From Brumimicrobium salinarum (GTDB taxonomy: Bacteria; Bacteroidota; Bacteroidia; Flavobacteriales_D; Crocinitomicaceae), in contig NZ_PJNI01000005.1 of the NCBI RefSeq assembly GCF_002844555.1, forward strand, positions 124,001-188,000: 64,000 nucleotides of DNA, written 5' to 3'. Below, in pieces: positions 55,358 to 64,000 of the stretch; position 1 is the first letter of the stretch, and every line of letters begins with the position of its first letter. Position numbers and translations under genes: made by a program. Below the pieces are notes generated by a model that saw only the letters and a list, made by a program, of their open reading frames with translations, was not told the DNA's origin and made no database searches.

Positions 55358-55732
55358 TTATTTAGTTGCTTTTTTCTTATTTGCAACAGTTTTTCTTCTA
55401 CCTTTTCTCGTTCTTGAGTTATTCTTTGTTCTTTGTCCACGAAGTGGTAAACCAGATCTATGACGAACACCTCTATAACAACCGATGTCCATTAAACGTT
55501 TAATGTTTAATTGAACTTCTGATCTTAGTGCTCCTTCAACTTTAATTTCATTAATAGTAGTACGTATTTTACCAATTTGTTCATCATTCCAATCCTGAAC
55601 TTTGATATTCTCGTCGATACCATTAGCTTTTAAAATCTCTTCTGCTTTACTTCTTCCAATTCCAAAGATATACGTTAATCCGATAACGCCTCTTTTATTT
55701 TTTGGTAGATCTATTCCTGCTATTCTCGCCAT
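55358..55732 (-). CDS. rpsM: 30S ribosomal protein S13
   Basis: A 124-residue head protein of the 30S subunit. The start [20 protein letters not shown] and the C-terminal [20 protein letters not shown] block are diagnostic. First ribosomal protein gene of the alpha part after rpmJ. Confidence 0.98.
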   Translation of the reverse strand: MARIAGIDLPKNKRGVIGLTYIFGIGRSKAEEILKANGIDENIKVQDWNDEQIGKIRTTINEIKVEGALRSEVQLNIKRLMDIGCYRGVRHRSGLPLRGQRTKNNSRTRKGRRKTVANKKKATK

Positions 55733-55748
55733 AATTTTTACAATTGAA

Positions 55749-55865
55749 TTATCCTTGTCTTTGTTTAAACTTAGGATTTTTTTTGTTTATAACGTAAACT
55801 CTTCCTTTTCGTTTTACGATTTTGCAATCTTCCGATCGCTTTTTTACTGAAGCTCTTACTTTCAT
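55749..55865 (-). CDS. rpmJ: 50S ribosomal protein L36
   Basis: Only 38 residues, so easily missed. Reading the minus strand from the ATG at 55865 gives [20 protein letters not shown] and then [18 protein letters not shown], stopping at TAA 55749. Just one of the zinc-binding Cys/His residues of the zinc form is left (Cys14), so this is the zinc-free type. Between infA and rpsM, as usual. Confidence 0.96.
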   Translation of the reverse strand: MKVRASVKKRSEDCKIVKRKGRVYVINKKNPKFKQRQG

Positions 55866-55899
55866 TTTATTTTAATTTAATTTGTCAGTATTATTAACC

Positions 55900-56118
55900 T
55901 TATTTATATCTAAAAGTAATTCTACCTTTAGTAAGATCATAAGGAGACATTTCTACTTTTACTCGGTCACCTGGTAGAATTTTAATGTAATACATTCTCA
56001 TTTTACCAGAAATGTGAGCGGTAATTATATGACCATTTTCTAATTCAACTCTAAACATTGCATTAGATAATGACTCTATAATTGTTCCGTCTTGTTCTAT
56101 TGATTGTTGTTTAGCCAT
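55900..56118 (-). CDS. infA: translation initiation factor IF-1
   Basis: A 72-residue OB-fold protein binding the A site of the 30S subunit during initiation. [20 protein letters not shown], then [20 protein letters not shown], is the standard sequence. It lies 11 bases after secY and precedes rpmJ. Confidence 0.98.
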   Translation of the reverse strand: MAKQQSIEQDGTIIESLSNAMFRVELENGHIITAHISGKMRMYYIKILPGDRVKVEMSPYDLTKGRITFRYK

Positions 56119-56129
56119 AATATCTTGTT

Positions 56130-57434
56130 TTACATTCCAGACATTTCGCCTTGTGTTCTTCTACCTCTTATCTTAGTTCCTTCCATCAAACCATCATAAT
56201 GACGATTTAACAAATAAGATTCTATTTGCTGCAAGGTATCTAAAACTACTCCTACCATAATCAGTAATGAAGTACCTCCAAAAAACAATGCAAAGCCATC
56301 TCCAACTCCGAATTGAACAGCGATAGCTGGTATGATCGCAATAATAGCTAAGAAAACAGAGCCTGGAAGCGTAATCTTAGAAACAAGCTCATCGATATAG
56401 CTTGCTGTTTCATCTCCAGGTCTAACCCCAGGTATGAACCCACCATTACGTTTCATATCATCTGCCATTTTCTTTGGATTAATCATTATTGCAGTATAGA
56501 AATACGTAAATACGATAATCAAAAGGAATAAAACAAGATTATACCAAAAGCCAAATATTCCAAATTGTTTTTCAATAAACATAACAGGCACCGTCATAAT
56601 TGCTTGTGCAAAAATGATAGGCATAACACCTGAAGCGTTAACCTTAATAGGCAGATATGAACGTGCACCTTGAGCATCGACAGCACCACCACGAGCGCCT
56701 GCAACTCTTTTAGCATAATTCATTGGAATTTTACGTACACCTTGTACAATCAGTACCGTTGCCATAACAATCAACATAAACACTACCACCTCAATTATAA
56801 CAATTAAGAAAGAGTGTTGCGCTGTTTCTGCCACAAAAGATTGTGGCAATCTAGCGATAATTCCAACGGTTATTAATAATGATATACCATTACCTACACC
56901 TTTGTCAGTAATTCGCTCTCCAAGCCATACTGCAAACATAGCACCTGCTACTAGTACTAAAACAGATTGCGTCCACCATAACGGTGAATTAATAAACTCA
57001 ACTGGAATAGCGTTTTTACCTGCCACGTACAAAGAAAGGTATCCTGGTGCTTGCACAGCACATATAATAATCGTTAGAATACGTGTATAATTATTAATTC
57101 TTTTACGACCGCTTTCTCCTTCTTGTTGCATTTTCTGAACCGCTGGCACAGCCATCCCCATTAGCTGCATAATAATTGAAGCAGAAATGTAGGGCATAAT
57201 ACCTAAGGCTAAAAATGAAGCGTTAGTAAAACCACCACCCGATAGTAACCCTAACAAACCTTCGATTGTTCCAGCGTCTGCCCCATCAGTACCGAGTTTA
57301 GAACTATCGACACCAGGTAAAACAATAAACGATCCAATTCGGAAAACCAAGATTAAGGAAAAGGTTATTAACAACCTCTTCCTTAGTTCTTCAACCTTCC
57401 AAATATTACTTATATTCTCAATTAGTTTCTTCAT
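56130..57434 (-). CDS. secY: protein translocase subunit SecY
   Basis: Channel protein of the Sec translocon, 434 residues and about ten membrane segments. I set the start at the ATG at 57434 ([20 protein letters not shown]), the family start; the longer frame adds 14 unlikely residues overlapping the rplO region. Plug and loop motifs are normal, for instance [20 protein letters not shown] and [20 protein letters not shown]. Last gene of the spc part. Confidence 0.97.
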   Translation of the reverse strand: MKKLIENISNIWKVEELRKRLLITFSLILVFRIGSFIVLPGVDSSKLGTDGADAGTIEGLLGLLSGGGFTNASFLALGIMPYISASIIMQLMGMAVPAVQKMQQEGESGRKRINNYTRILTIIICAVQAPGYLSLYVAGKNAIPVEFINSPLWWTQSVLVLVAGAMFAVWLGERITDKGVGNGISLLITVGIIARLPQSFVAETAQHSFLIVIIEVVVFMLIVMATVLIVQGVRKIPMNYAKRVAGARGGAVDAQGARSYLPIKVNASGVMPIIFAQAIMTVPVMFIEKQFGIFGFWYNLVLFLLIIVFTYFYTAIMINPKKMADDMKRNGGFIPGVRPGDETASYIDELVSKITLPGSVFLAIIAIIPAIAVQFGVGDGFALFFGGTSLLIMVGVVLDTLQQIESYLLNRHYDGLMEGTKIRGRRTQGEMSGM

Positions 57435-57460
57435 CTGCGTAAAATAGTTTGCAAATTTAA

Positions 57461-57907
57461 TTAGATTTCTGAACAATCACCACCTTTGGCTTCGATTTCT
57501 GCTTTTGCAGATACAGAAAACTTATGTGCGGTAACACTCAATTTAGCTTTTAGCTCACCTCTACCAAGGATTTTAACTAGTTCACGATTACCTAATAAAC
57601 CATTTTGACGAAGGATATCTGGATTTATTTCCGTTAATCCTTTGCGATCAACCAATGTTTGAATAACATCCAGGTTTACTGCTTTATATTCAACACGGTT
57701 TATGTTATTAAAACCATATTTTGGAACACGTCTTTGGAGCGGCATTTGCCCTCCTTCAAAACCAATTTTCTTACTGTAACCAGATCTAGATTTTGCTCCT
57801 TTGTGACCACGTGTAGCTGTACCACCGTAACCAGAACCTTGACCACGACCAATTCGACGCTGTCCATGAGTAGAACCTTTCGCTGGCTTTAAATTATTTA
57901 GACTCAT
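57461..57907 (-). CDS. rplO: 50S ribosomal protein L15
   Basis: A 148-residue late assembly protein of the large subunit. Gly/Arg-rich N-terminal half (GRGQGSGYGGTATRGHKGAK) and the globular part with FEGGQMPLQRRVPKYGF. Ends 26 bases before secY. Confidence 0.97.
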   Translation of the reverse strand: MSLNNLKPAKGSTHGQRRIGRGQGSGYGGTATRGHKGAKSRSGYSKKIGFEGGQMPLQRRVPKYGFNNINRVEYKAVNLDVIQTLVDRKGLTEINPDILRQNGLLGNRELVKILGRGELKAKLSVTAHKFSVSAKAEIEAKGGDCSEI

Positions 57908-57928
57908 TGCATTTCTTTTTTTAGATTT

Positions 57929-58111
57929 TTACTCGACTACTTCAACTAAGTGTTGAACTTTTGCAACCATACCAAGAACTTGAGGAGTAGCCTCTTTCTC
58001 TATAACATGATTCATTTTACGTAGCCCTAATGCTTTAACCGTATCTTTTTGTCTTTGCGTACGGTTAATAGCACTTCTTACCAATTTTATTTTAATTGTC
58101 TTGTTTGCCAT
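57929..58111 (-). CDS. rpmD: 50S ribosomal protein L30
   Basis: A 60-residue protein: [20 protein letters not shown] and [20 protein letters not shown] are the L30 blocks. Between rpsE and rplO as usual. Confidence 0.97.
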   Translation of the reverse strand: MANKTIKIKLVRSAINRTQRQKDTVKALGLRKMNHVIEKEATPQVLGMVAKVQHLVEVVE

Positions 58112-58121
58112 TCTATTTAAA

Positions 58122-58640
58122 TTAACCGTTAAACACTTGATCCATTGATATACCGCGTTGTTTCGCTACAGCTAATGCATCCCTCATTAAAGATAATGCG
58201 TCTATAGTTGCTTTTACAACGTTTTGTGGGTTTGATGAACCTTGAGATTTAGCTAAAACATTATGTATTCCTGCACTTTCAAGTACGGCACGCATTGCAC
58301 CACCGGCAATAACTCCTGTACCTTCAGAAGCGGGTTTGAGTAAAACTCTAGCTCCACTATATTTTCCTTTCTGTGTGTGAGGCACAGTTCCGTTAATAAT
58401 AGGAACTCTAATTAGGTTTTTCTTTGCATCATCAATCCCTTTTGAGATTGCTTCTGTAACTTCATTTGCTTTACCTAATCCTTGACCTACAATTCCATCT
58501 CCATTACCAACCACAACGATTGCTGAGAAACTAAAAGTACGTCCACCTTTTGTTACCTTGGTAACTCTGTTAATACCAACTAACTTATCAACTAATTCTA
58601 AGTCGGCTGGTTTAACTCTATTGTTAATTTTTGCTGCCAT
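58122..58640 (-). CDS. rpsE: 30S ribosomal protein S5
   Basis: A 172-residue small-subunit protein important for accuracy. RNA-binding N part has [20 protein letters not shown]; the C part has [19 protein letters not shown]. Four bases after rplR. Confidence 0.98.
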   Translation of the reverse strand: MAAKINNRVKPADLELVDKLVGINRVTKVTKGGRTFSFSAIVVVGNGDGIVGQGLGKANEVTEAISKGIDDAKKNLIRVPIINGTVPHTQKGKYSGARVLLKPASEGTGVIAGGAMRAVLESAGIHNVLAKSQGSSNPQNVVKATIDALSLMRDALAVAKQRGISMDQVFNG

Positions 58641-58644
58641 TTTA

Positions 58645-58998
58645 TTATAGTTTTAATCCTCCTTCTCTTGCTCCATCAGCAAGTGATTTAACTCTTCCAT
58701 GATACAAGTAACCGTTTCGGTCAAATTTCACAGCCTCTATATTTGCCTTAACTGCTTTTTCAGCAATTAATTTTCCAACAATTTTGGCTTGTTCAATTTT
58801 TGGAAGATTTTCACACTCTTTAACGCCTTGTGAAGAAGCAGAAACTAAAGTCTCTCCTTTAAGATCGTTAATAATTTGTGCATAAATCTGCTTGTTACTT
58901 CTATAAACTGAAAGTCTTGGAAGTACGTCAGTACCCGTTAAATTTTTACGGATTCTTTTCTTGATTTTAGCTCTTCTAGCTATTTTACTAAATGCCAT
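58645..58998 (-). CDS. rplR: 50S ribosomal protein L18
   Basis: A 117-residue 5S rRNA-binding protein. [20 protein letters not shown] at the start and [20 protein letters not shown] near the end identify it. Full length. Confidence 0.98.
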   Translation of the reverse strand: MAFSKIARRAKIKKRIRKNLTGTDVLPRLSVYRSNKQIYAQIINDLKGETLVSASSQGVKECENLPKIEQAKIVGKLIAEKAVKANIEAVKFDRNGYLYHGRVKSLADGAREGGLKL

Positions 58999-59016
58999 TT
59001 TATTCTTAAATTAAGA

Positions 59017-59568
59017 TTATTTACCTGCTGCTTTACCTGCTTTTCTTCTTACATACTCACCCTGTAAGCGAATTCCTTTACCTTTATATGGTTCAGGTTT
59101 ACGGAAAGAACGAATCTTGGCAGCTACTTGACCGACTAGTTGTTTGTCAACTGATTCTAAAGTCACGATTGGTGCTTTACCTTTTGCAGTTTCTGCAGAT
59201 ACCTTAATTTCTTTTGGCAATTCGATAACTATTGGATGAGAGTGACCAACCGAAAGGGTTAAAATTTGCCCTTGCGCTGTTGCTCTAAAACCAACTCCTA
59301 TAATTTCTAATACCTTCTTATACCCTTCCGTTACACCTTCAATCATATTAAAAACTAAGGCTCTGTACAAACCATGTTTTCCACGATGAACTGGCGCGTT
59401 TGATTCGCGGTCGAATGTAATGGTGTCCTCTTCTATTTTTACTGAAATAGCTGGATCTAACTCTTGCGTTAGCTCTCCTTTAGCGCCCTTAACAGTAATA
59501 AGGTTTCCATCCATTTTTACTTCTACACCACTCGGGATGTTTATTGGGGATTTACCTATCCTTGACAT
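59017..59568 (-). CDS. rplF: 50S ribosomal protein L6
   Basis: A 183-residue protein with two repeated domains near the GTPase centre. SRIGKSPINIPSGVEVKMDG at the start and KIRSFRKPEPYKGKGIRLQG near the end are diagnostic. Confidence 0.98.
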   Translation of the reverse strand: MSRIGKSPINIPSGVEVKMDGNLITVKGAKGELTQELDPAISVKIEEDTITFDRESNAPVHRGKHGLYRALVFNMIEGVTEGYKKVLEIIGVGFRATAQGQILTLSVGHSHPIVIELPKEIKVSAETAKGKAPIVTLESVDKQLVGQVAAKIRSFRKPEPYKGKGIRLQGEYVRRKAGKAAGK

Positions 59569-59588
59569 TGCTAATTATTACTTTAAAA

Positions 59589-59987
59589 TTAATAAACGTA
59601 ACAAAGTACTTCTCCACCTACTTTTTCGGTTTTAGCTTCTTTGTCAGTCATCAACCCTTTAGAAGTTGAGATGATTGCGATTCCTAAACCATTTAAAACA
59701 CGTGGTAATTCCTTCGAGTTACAATACTTTCTTAATCCTGGTGAAGATATACGCTCTAACTTTGTTATTGCAGGAACCTTCGTTGATGGATTATACTTTA
59801 GTGCGATTTTAATTACACCTTGTTTGTTGTCTTCCTCAACTAAATAGTTGGTGATGTATCCTTTTTCAAAAAGAATTTTCGCCATCGCTACTTTAGTTTT
59901 TGATGATGGAATTTCAACAATTTTCTTACTTATACTGCTCGCATTTCTTATGCGAGTCAAAAAATCTGCTATTGGATCTGTATTCAT
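59589..59987 (-). CDS. rpsH: 30S ribosomal protein S8
   Basis: A 132-residue 16S rRNA binder. [20 protein letters not shown] at the start and [20 protein letters not shown] at the end. Elsewhere it is the spc operon repressor through its own mRNA; no such site was identified here. Confidence 0.98.
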   Translation of the reverse strand: MNTDPIADFLTRIRNASSISKKIVEIPSSKTKVAMAKILFEKGYITNYLVEEDNKQGVIKIALKYNPSTKVPAITKLERISSPGLRKYCNSKELPRVLNGLGIAIISTSKGLMTDKEAKTEKVGGEVLCYVY

Positions 59988-60005
59988 ATCTTTAATTACT
60001 ATAGA

Positions 60006-60275
60006 TTACCAACTTGCTTTCTTAATTCCTGGTATTTTACCAGAAAGAGCCATTTCTCTAAATGTTACCCTAGAAAGACCAAACTGTCTCATATACCCTC
60101 TAGGACGACCTGTTAAACTACAACGGTTGTGTAATCTTACCTTTGAAGAGTTTTTAGGCAACTTCTGAAGTGCGTCCCAGTCTCCAGCTTCCTTTAAAGC
60201 TTTACGCTTTTCAGCATACTTTTCTACTAGGGCTTCTCTTTTGCGCTCACGCGCTTTCATTGATTCTTTTGCCAT
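60006..60275 (-). CDS. rpsN: 30S ribosomal protein S14 (zinc-free form)
   Basis: An 89-residue S14. The start is the ATG at 60275 ([20 protein letters not shown]); the longer frame carries 12 residues that do not belong to the family. [20 protein letters not shown] has no CxxC pair, so this is the long form without zinc. Confidence 0.97.
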   Translation of the reverse strand: MAKESMKARERKREALVEKYAEKRKALKEAGDWDALQKLPKNSSKVRLHNRCSLTGRPRGYMRQFGLSRVTFREMALSGKIPGIKKASW

Positions 60276-60282
60276 GTTATTA

Positions 60283-60831
60283 TTATTTGGTGAAAGGAAA
60301 TTTAAAAGCATCTAACAATGCTTTTGCTTCTTCATCACTTTCTGCTGAAGTAACGAAAGTAATGTCCATTCCTAAAATTTTATTTACTTTATCAATATCA
60401 ATTTCCGGGAAGATAATATGTTCTTTAACGCCCATATTATAATTTCCACGTCCATCAAATCCTTTTGAAGGAACCCCTTTAAAATCACGCGTACGTGGAA
60501 GGGCAATTGATATTAAACGATCAAGAAACTCATACATGTTATCTCCACGTAAAGTAACTTTCGTACCTATCGGCATTCCTTTTCTCAATTTGAAATTGGA
60601 TACATCTTTCTTTGATAATGTTGCAACAGGTCTTTGTCCTGTGATTGCAGTAATATCTTCGATTGCACCATCAATGATTTTCTTATCAGCTACAGCTTCA
60701 CCGATACCTTGAGAAACAATAATTTTCTCAAGTTTAGGGATACGCATCACAGATTTAAAACCAAATTGTTTTTTCAAAGAAGGAATAATTTCTTCTTGAT
60801 ACTGTTTTCTAAGTCTTGGTGTATAACTCAT
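60283..60831 (-). CDS. rplE: 50S ribosomal protein L5
   Basis: A 182-residue 5S rRNA-binding protein. It has [20 protein letters not shown] and [20 protein letters not shown]. Its start codon overlaps the stop of rplX by one base (TAATG). Confidence 0.98.
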   Translation of the reverse strand: MSYTPRLRKQYQEEIIPSLKKQFGFKSVMRIPKLEKIIVSQGIGEAVADKKIIDGAIEDITAITGQRPVATLSKKDVSNFKLRKGMPIGTKVTLRGDNMYEFLDRLISIALPRTRDFKGVPSKGFDGRGNYNMGVKEHIIFPEIDIDKVNKILGMDITFVTSAESDEEAKALLDAFKFPFTK

Positions 60832-61148
60832 TACTTAATTTCTTCTCCTGTTTTTTTAGCGAAACGAACTAGCTTTCCATCTTTGTTCAACTTACGACCA
60901 ACTTTCGTTGGCTGATTATTGTGAACAAGCATGAGGTTGGAAATGTGAAGACCCGCTTCTTTCTCCACTATACCACCTTGAGGATTTGCAGCATCAGGTT
61001 TTGCATGACGTTTAACAACGTTAATACCTTCAACTAAAACACGCTCCTTTTTTCTATCAATTGAAAGGACTTTACCTTCTTGACCACGATGCACACCGCT
61101 TATAACTTTTACGGTATCATCGACTTTAATGTGTAATTTCTTTTGCAT
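60831..61148 (-). CDS. rplX: 50S ribosomal protein L24
   Basis: A 105-residue early assembly protein with a KOW motif: [20 protein letters not shown], then [20 protein letters not shown]. Overlaps rplE by one base. Confidence 0.98.
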   Translation of the reverse strand: MQKKLHIKVDDTVKVISGVHRGQEGKVLSIDRKKERVLVEGINVVKRHAKPDAANPQGGIVEKEAGLHISNLMLVHNNQPTKVGRKLNKDGKLVRFAKKTGEEIK

Positions 61149-61159
61149 GATTTACTAAT

Positions 61160-61528
61160 TTAAAGCACTTCAGGTGCTAATGAAACAATCTTCATGTAAT
61201 TGTTCTCACGAAGCTCCCTGGCTACTGGTCCAAAAATACGAGTTCCTCTCATTTCGTTTGCTTGGTTGAGAAGTACCACAGCATTATCATCAAAACGAAT
61301 ATATGATCCATCTGGTCGACGAATCTCTTTTTTCGTTCTTACTACCACAGCCGTGGCTACTTGTCCTTTTTTGACGTTACCAGAGGGCATTGCGCTCTTG
61401 ACAGAAACCACTATTTTATCTCCAATAGAGGCATAACGACGTTTTGTACCTCCGAGAACTCGGATACACAATACTTCTTTTGCTCCACTATTGTCGGCTA
61501 CTGCAAGTCTTGATTCTTGTTGTATCAT
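61160..61528 (-). CDS. rplN: 50S ribosomal protein L14
   Basis: A 122-residue protein of the subunit interface. [20 protein letters not shown] and [20 protein letters not shown] are diagnostic. First gene of the spc part. Confidence 0.98.
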   Translation of the reverse strand: MIQQESRLAVADNSGAKEVLCIRVLGGTKRRYASIGDKIVVSVKSAMPSGNVKKGQVATAVVVRTKKEIRRPDGSYIRFDDNAVVLLNQANEMRGTRIFGPVARELRENNYMKIVSLAPEVL

Positions 61529-61538
61529 TTCTTAATGA

Positions 61539-61796
61539 TTATTTGGCTCTTTCTAAAATTTCTACTAATCTCCAATTCTTTGTTTTTGACAAAGGTCTAC
61601 ACTCACGGATTGTAACAGTGTCTCCAACGTTACAATCATTTTTTTCGTCGTGGGCGACAAATTTAGTAGATTTTTTTATGAATTTACCATATTTCTGATG
61701 TTTTACTTTTCTTTCTACTTTTATTACAATGGATTTATCCATGGCAACACTAGTAATCACACCAGTTCTTTCTTTTCTTAAATGTTGATTTTCCAT
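61539..61796 (-). CDS. rpsQ: 30S ribosomal protein S17
   Basis: An 85-residue OB-fold protein. [20 protein letters not shown] and [20 protein letters not shown] are the signature. Confidence 0.98.
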   Translation of the reverse strand: MENQHLRKERTGVITSVAMDKSIVIKVERKVKHQKYGKFIKKSTKFVAHDEKNDCNVGDTVTIRECRPLSKTKNWRLVEILERAK

Positions 61797-61822
61797 ATCA
61801 AGTCATTTTCTAAATCACCAGC

Positions 61823-62017
61823 CTAAGCTAGTTTTTTTCTTTTGGTTAACTCTGTATTCAATCTAGCGATCGTTCTTCTCAAAACTTTAATTTGAAGTGG
61901 ATTTTCGAGTGGTGACACTTTGTGCGTCAAAATCATCTTTTCCATCTTCTCAGTTGAGTTATCGAGGCGATCTTTAAGATCCTCTACAGATAATTGTGTA
62001 ATTTCTTCTTGTTTCAT
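61823..62017 (-). CDS. rpmC: 50S ribosomal protein L29
   Basis: A 64-residue two-helix protein at the tunnel exit. LSVEDLKDRLDNSTEKMEKM and RRTIARLNTELTKRK. Confidence 0.96.
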   Translation of the reverse strand: MKQEEITQLSVEDLKDRLDNSTEKMEKMILTHKVSPLENPLQIKVLRRTIARLNTELTKRKKLA

Positions 62018-62025
62018 TTCTCAAA

Positions 62026-62454
62026 TTATTTTCCAGGTACTACATAGTCGTGGCGTGTTACAAACTTACATTTTACTGGAAGTTTTTGTGCTGCCAATCG
62101 AAGTGCTTCTTTAGCTACATCATAAGAAACACCATCTGCTTCGAATAAAATTCTACCTGGTTTAACAACGGCTACCCAGTGACTAGGTGCACCTTTACCT
62201 TTACCCATTCGAACCTCTGCAGGTTTGGAAGTAACAGGCTTGTCTGGAAAAATACGAATCCAAACTTTTCCTTCACGTTTCATGTATCTTGTAACAGCGA
62301 TACGTGAAGCTTCAATTTGTCTGGATGTAATCCATGCTGGCTCCATGGTCTTTAAACCAAAAGATCCGAAAGCAACGGTACTTCCTCTTTGAGCAAGTCC
62401 AGTGTTTCTACCTTTTTGAGCTTTTCTAAACTTTGTTTTCTTTGGTGATAACAT
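62026..62454 (-). CDS. rplP: 50S ribosomal protein L16
   Basis: A 142-residue protein near the A site. [20 protein letters not shown], then [20 protein letters not shown]. Eight bases before rpmC. Confidence 0.98.
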   Translation of the reverse strand: MLSPKKTKFRKAQKGRNTGLAQRGSTVAFGSFGLKTMEPAWITSRQIEASRIAVTRYMKREGKVWIRIFPDKPVTSKPAEVRMGKGKGAPSHWVAVVKPGRILFEADGVSYDVAKEALRLAAQKLPVKCKFVTRHDYVVPGK

Positions 62455-62480
62455 CTTTCAGTACGTTTTAAGTGTTCAAC

Positions 62481-63191
62481 TTATTTTTTCTTTCTTTTAG
62501 CACCTCCACGACGATTTCCACCTTTCTTTTGAGATTCTAACCCAATGTTTGGTGATAAATCACGCTTTCCAAAAACTTCACCTTTACAAATCCATACCTT
62601 GATACCGATACGACCGTAAGTGGTGTGTGCTTCTGATAATGCATAGTCAATATCAGCTCTAAAAGTGTGCAAAGGCGTTCTACCGTCTTTGTACATTTCT
62701 TCACGTGCCATTTCAGCACCATTTAAACGACCTGATATTTTCACTTTTATTCCTTCAGCTCCCATTCTCATTGTAGAGGCTACAGCCATTTTAATTGCTC
62801 TACGGAAAGAAATACGAGCTTCAATTTGACGCGCAATGTTATCAGCAACAAGATGAGCATCCAATTCTGGACGTTTGATCTCAAAAATGTTAATTTGAAT
62901 TTCTTTGCTTGTCAATTTTTTAAGCTCTTCTTTAAGCTTATCCACTTCTTGACCACCTTTACCGATAATCACTCCTGGGCGTGATGTATTAATCGTTACA
63001 GTAACCAATTTAAGTGTTCGTTCAATAATAATCTTAGAAATACTCGCACGAGATAAACGCGCATTTAAGTATTTTCTAATTTTATCATCTTCAACAATTT
63101 TATCCTTATAGTCAGAACCTCCATACCAGTTAGAATCCCAACCGTGGATGTACCCTAATCTATTTCCTATTGGATTAGTTTTTTGTCCCAT
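62481..63191 (-). CDS. rpsC: 30S ribosomal protein S3
   Basis: A 236-residue protein with an N-terminal KH domain ([20 protein letters not shown]) and the S3 C-terminal domain ([20 protein letters not shown]-like block, here [20 protein letters not shown]). The tail is Lys/Arg-rich. Three bases after rplV. Confidence 0.98.
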   Translation of the reverse strand: MGQKTNPIGNRLGYIHGWDSNWYGGSDYKDKIVEDDKIRKYLNARLSRASISKIIIERTLKLVTVTINTSRPGVIIGKGGQEVDKLKEELKKLTSKEIQINIFEIKRPELDAHLVADNIARQIEARISFRRAIKMAVASTMRMGAEGIKVKISGRLNGAEMAREEMYKDGRTPLHTFRADIDYALSEAHTTYGRIGIKVWICKGEVFGKRDLSPNIGLESQKKGGNRRGGAKRKKK

Positions 63192-63194
63192 TTC

Positions 63195-63593
63195 TTAATT
63201 TTTAACTCCGTCCACAACTATACGTACGTGGTTGGATCGTTTTCTAATTCTTGCAGCTCTACCTTGAGCTCTTGGTTGAATTCTTTTAAGCATCCCTGCT
63301 TGAGATACTTCAATAGTTTTAACAACTAATTCTTCTTCTTCCAAGCTTTTGTCTTCATTTTTGATTTCCCAATTCGCTATCGCTGAACGCAATAAAGTGG
63401 AAAGACTCTTTGAAGCCTCTTTAGGATTATGTTGCAATATATTTAATGCCTTATTTACTTCAACTCCACGAATAAGATCAGCAACTAATCTCATTTTACG
63501 AGGAGCGATAGGAGAATTTTTCAACGACGCAAAAGCAATTGATTTATTATTTTCCTTCCTTTCTTCGGCTTTTAATCTTTTTCTAGCACCCAT
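63195..63593 (-). CDS. rplV: 50S ribosomal protein L22
   Basis: A 132-residue protein lining the exit tunnel. SPIAPRKMRLVADLIRGVEV and the hairpin with IQPRAQGRAARIRKRSNHVR. Standard length. Confidence 0.98.
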   Translation of the reverse strand: MGARKRLKAEERKENNKSIAFASLKNSPIAPRKMRLVADLIRGVEVNKALNILQHNPKEASKSLSTLLRSAIANWEIKNEDKSLEEEELVVKTIEVSQAGMLKRIQPRAQGRAARIRKRSNHVRIVVDGVKN

Positions 63594-63609
63594 GTTACGA
63601 AGTTTTTAA

Positions 63610-63888
63610 TTATCTTCTTTTGTCTTTTTTATTACCTGCATGTCCTCTGAAGTTACGCGTTGGTGCGAATTCTCCAAATTTATGCCCTACCATATTCTCA
63701 GTTACATAAACAGGAATAAATTTATTTCCATTATGAACTGCTATTGTAAACCCTACAAAATCAGGAGTAATCGTAGAGGCACGAGACCATGTTTTAATTA
63801 CACTTTTAGACTTTGAGGTTTGTGCTGCCTCAACTTTCTGTACTAATTTATAATGTACGAAAGGAGGTTTTTTTAATGACCTACTCAT
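63610..63888 (-). CDS. rpsS: 30S ribosomal protein S19
   Basis: A 92-residue head protein. [20 protein letters not shown] and [20 protein letters not shown] are diagnostic. Directly after rplB. Confidence 0.98.
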   Translation of the reverse strand: MSRSLKKPPFVHYKLVQKVEAAQTSKSKSVIKTWSRASTITPDFVGFTIAVHNGNKFIPVYVTENMVGHKFGEFAPTRNFRGHAGNKKDKRR

Positions 63889-63891
63889 ATC

Positions 63892-64000
63892 CTATTTCTT
63901 TCTTTTCTCGATGATAAACTTATCTGAATATTTCTTTGGTGAACGCGTTTTATATCCTTTTGCAGGAATACCATTACGCGAACGTGGATGACCACCAGCG
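63892..64000 (-). CDS. rplB: 50S ribosomal protein L2, C-terminal end (cut by window edge)
   Basis: The last 35 or so codons of L2, read from the minus strand: [20 protein letters not shown], then [14 protein letters not shown] and TAG at 63892. The C-terminal block with GGHPR is diagnostic. The rest of the gene lies beyond position 64000, and the S10 part of the cluster presumably continues there. Confidence 0.95.
   Translation of the reverse strand, partial: AGGHPRSRNGIPAKGYKTRSPKKYSDKFIIEKRKK

Overview
The window is AT-rich chromosomal DNA from a member of the Bacteroidota, most likely a flavobacterium (Flavobacteriales). The signs are: a C-terminal type IX secretion sorting domain on a secreted M23 peptidase, SusC-like TonB-dependent receptor architecture, a fused alpha/beta 2-oxoacid dehydrogenase E1, a GH3-family protein, a very large alpha-2-macroglobulin-like protein, -7 promoter boxes of the form TAnnTTTG, and no clear Shine-Dalgarno sequences. 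No tRNA, rRNA, CRISPR array, prophage or plasmid function was seen. Genus-level placement is not possible from the sequence alone.

Layout. 1-3.1 kb: 5' part of glyS, two paralogous small lipoproteins, a DEDD exonuclease overlapping a lipoprotein gene, and a DUF3010-like protein. 3.5-9.3 kb (minus): UMF1-type MFS transporter, fused E1 and an NhaC-type antiporter. 9.4-18.9 kb (plus): guaB, then an envelope-biogenesis run of three SurA/parvulin-type genes, a MoxR ATPase and a TonB-dependent receptor. The three PPIase genes carry two apparent one-base deletions, both in the same GTT-A7 sequence. 19-25.4 kb (plus): an anchored beta-propeller-like protein, a T9SS-exported M23 protein, and a tandem pair of lipoprotein trypsin-like proteases sharing an unfamiliar N-terminal half. 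25.8-32.1 kb: an S4-domain protein, tandem POT peptide transporters and an M1 aminopeptidase, which together suggest peptide use.

32.1-35.6 kb is the accessory stretch. It holds a 257-bp element of nested inverted repeats that could fold into a three-way junction, an AI-2E family permease, a broken carboxypeptidase-regulatory/thioredoxin remnant, and a RAYT-type Y1 transposase bracketed by two copies of an ordered four-palindrome cassette. Then come a thioester-less alpha-2-macroglobulin (about 5.9 kb), yidD, an FMN-binding glutamate synthase-like protein, rpsF-rpsR-rplI, a TrmH-type methyltransferase, DoxX, a helical-repeat protein, a deoxynucleoside kinase, GH3 with its overlapping partner, and the GTPase genes der and era.

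From 52.5 kb to the end lies the S10-spc-alpha ribosomal protein cluster on the minus strand, from rplB (cut by the window edge) through secY, infA, rpmJ and rpoA to rplQ, in canonical order and very tightly packed.

The best candidates for something new are the RAYT with its four-palindrome cassettes (34561-35556), the nested inverted-repeat element (32344-32600), the paired lipoprotein proteases (22228-25363), and the double GTT-A7 frameshift in the chaperone operon.
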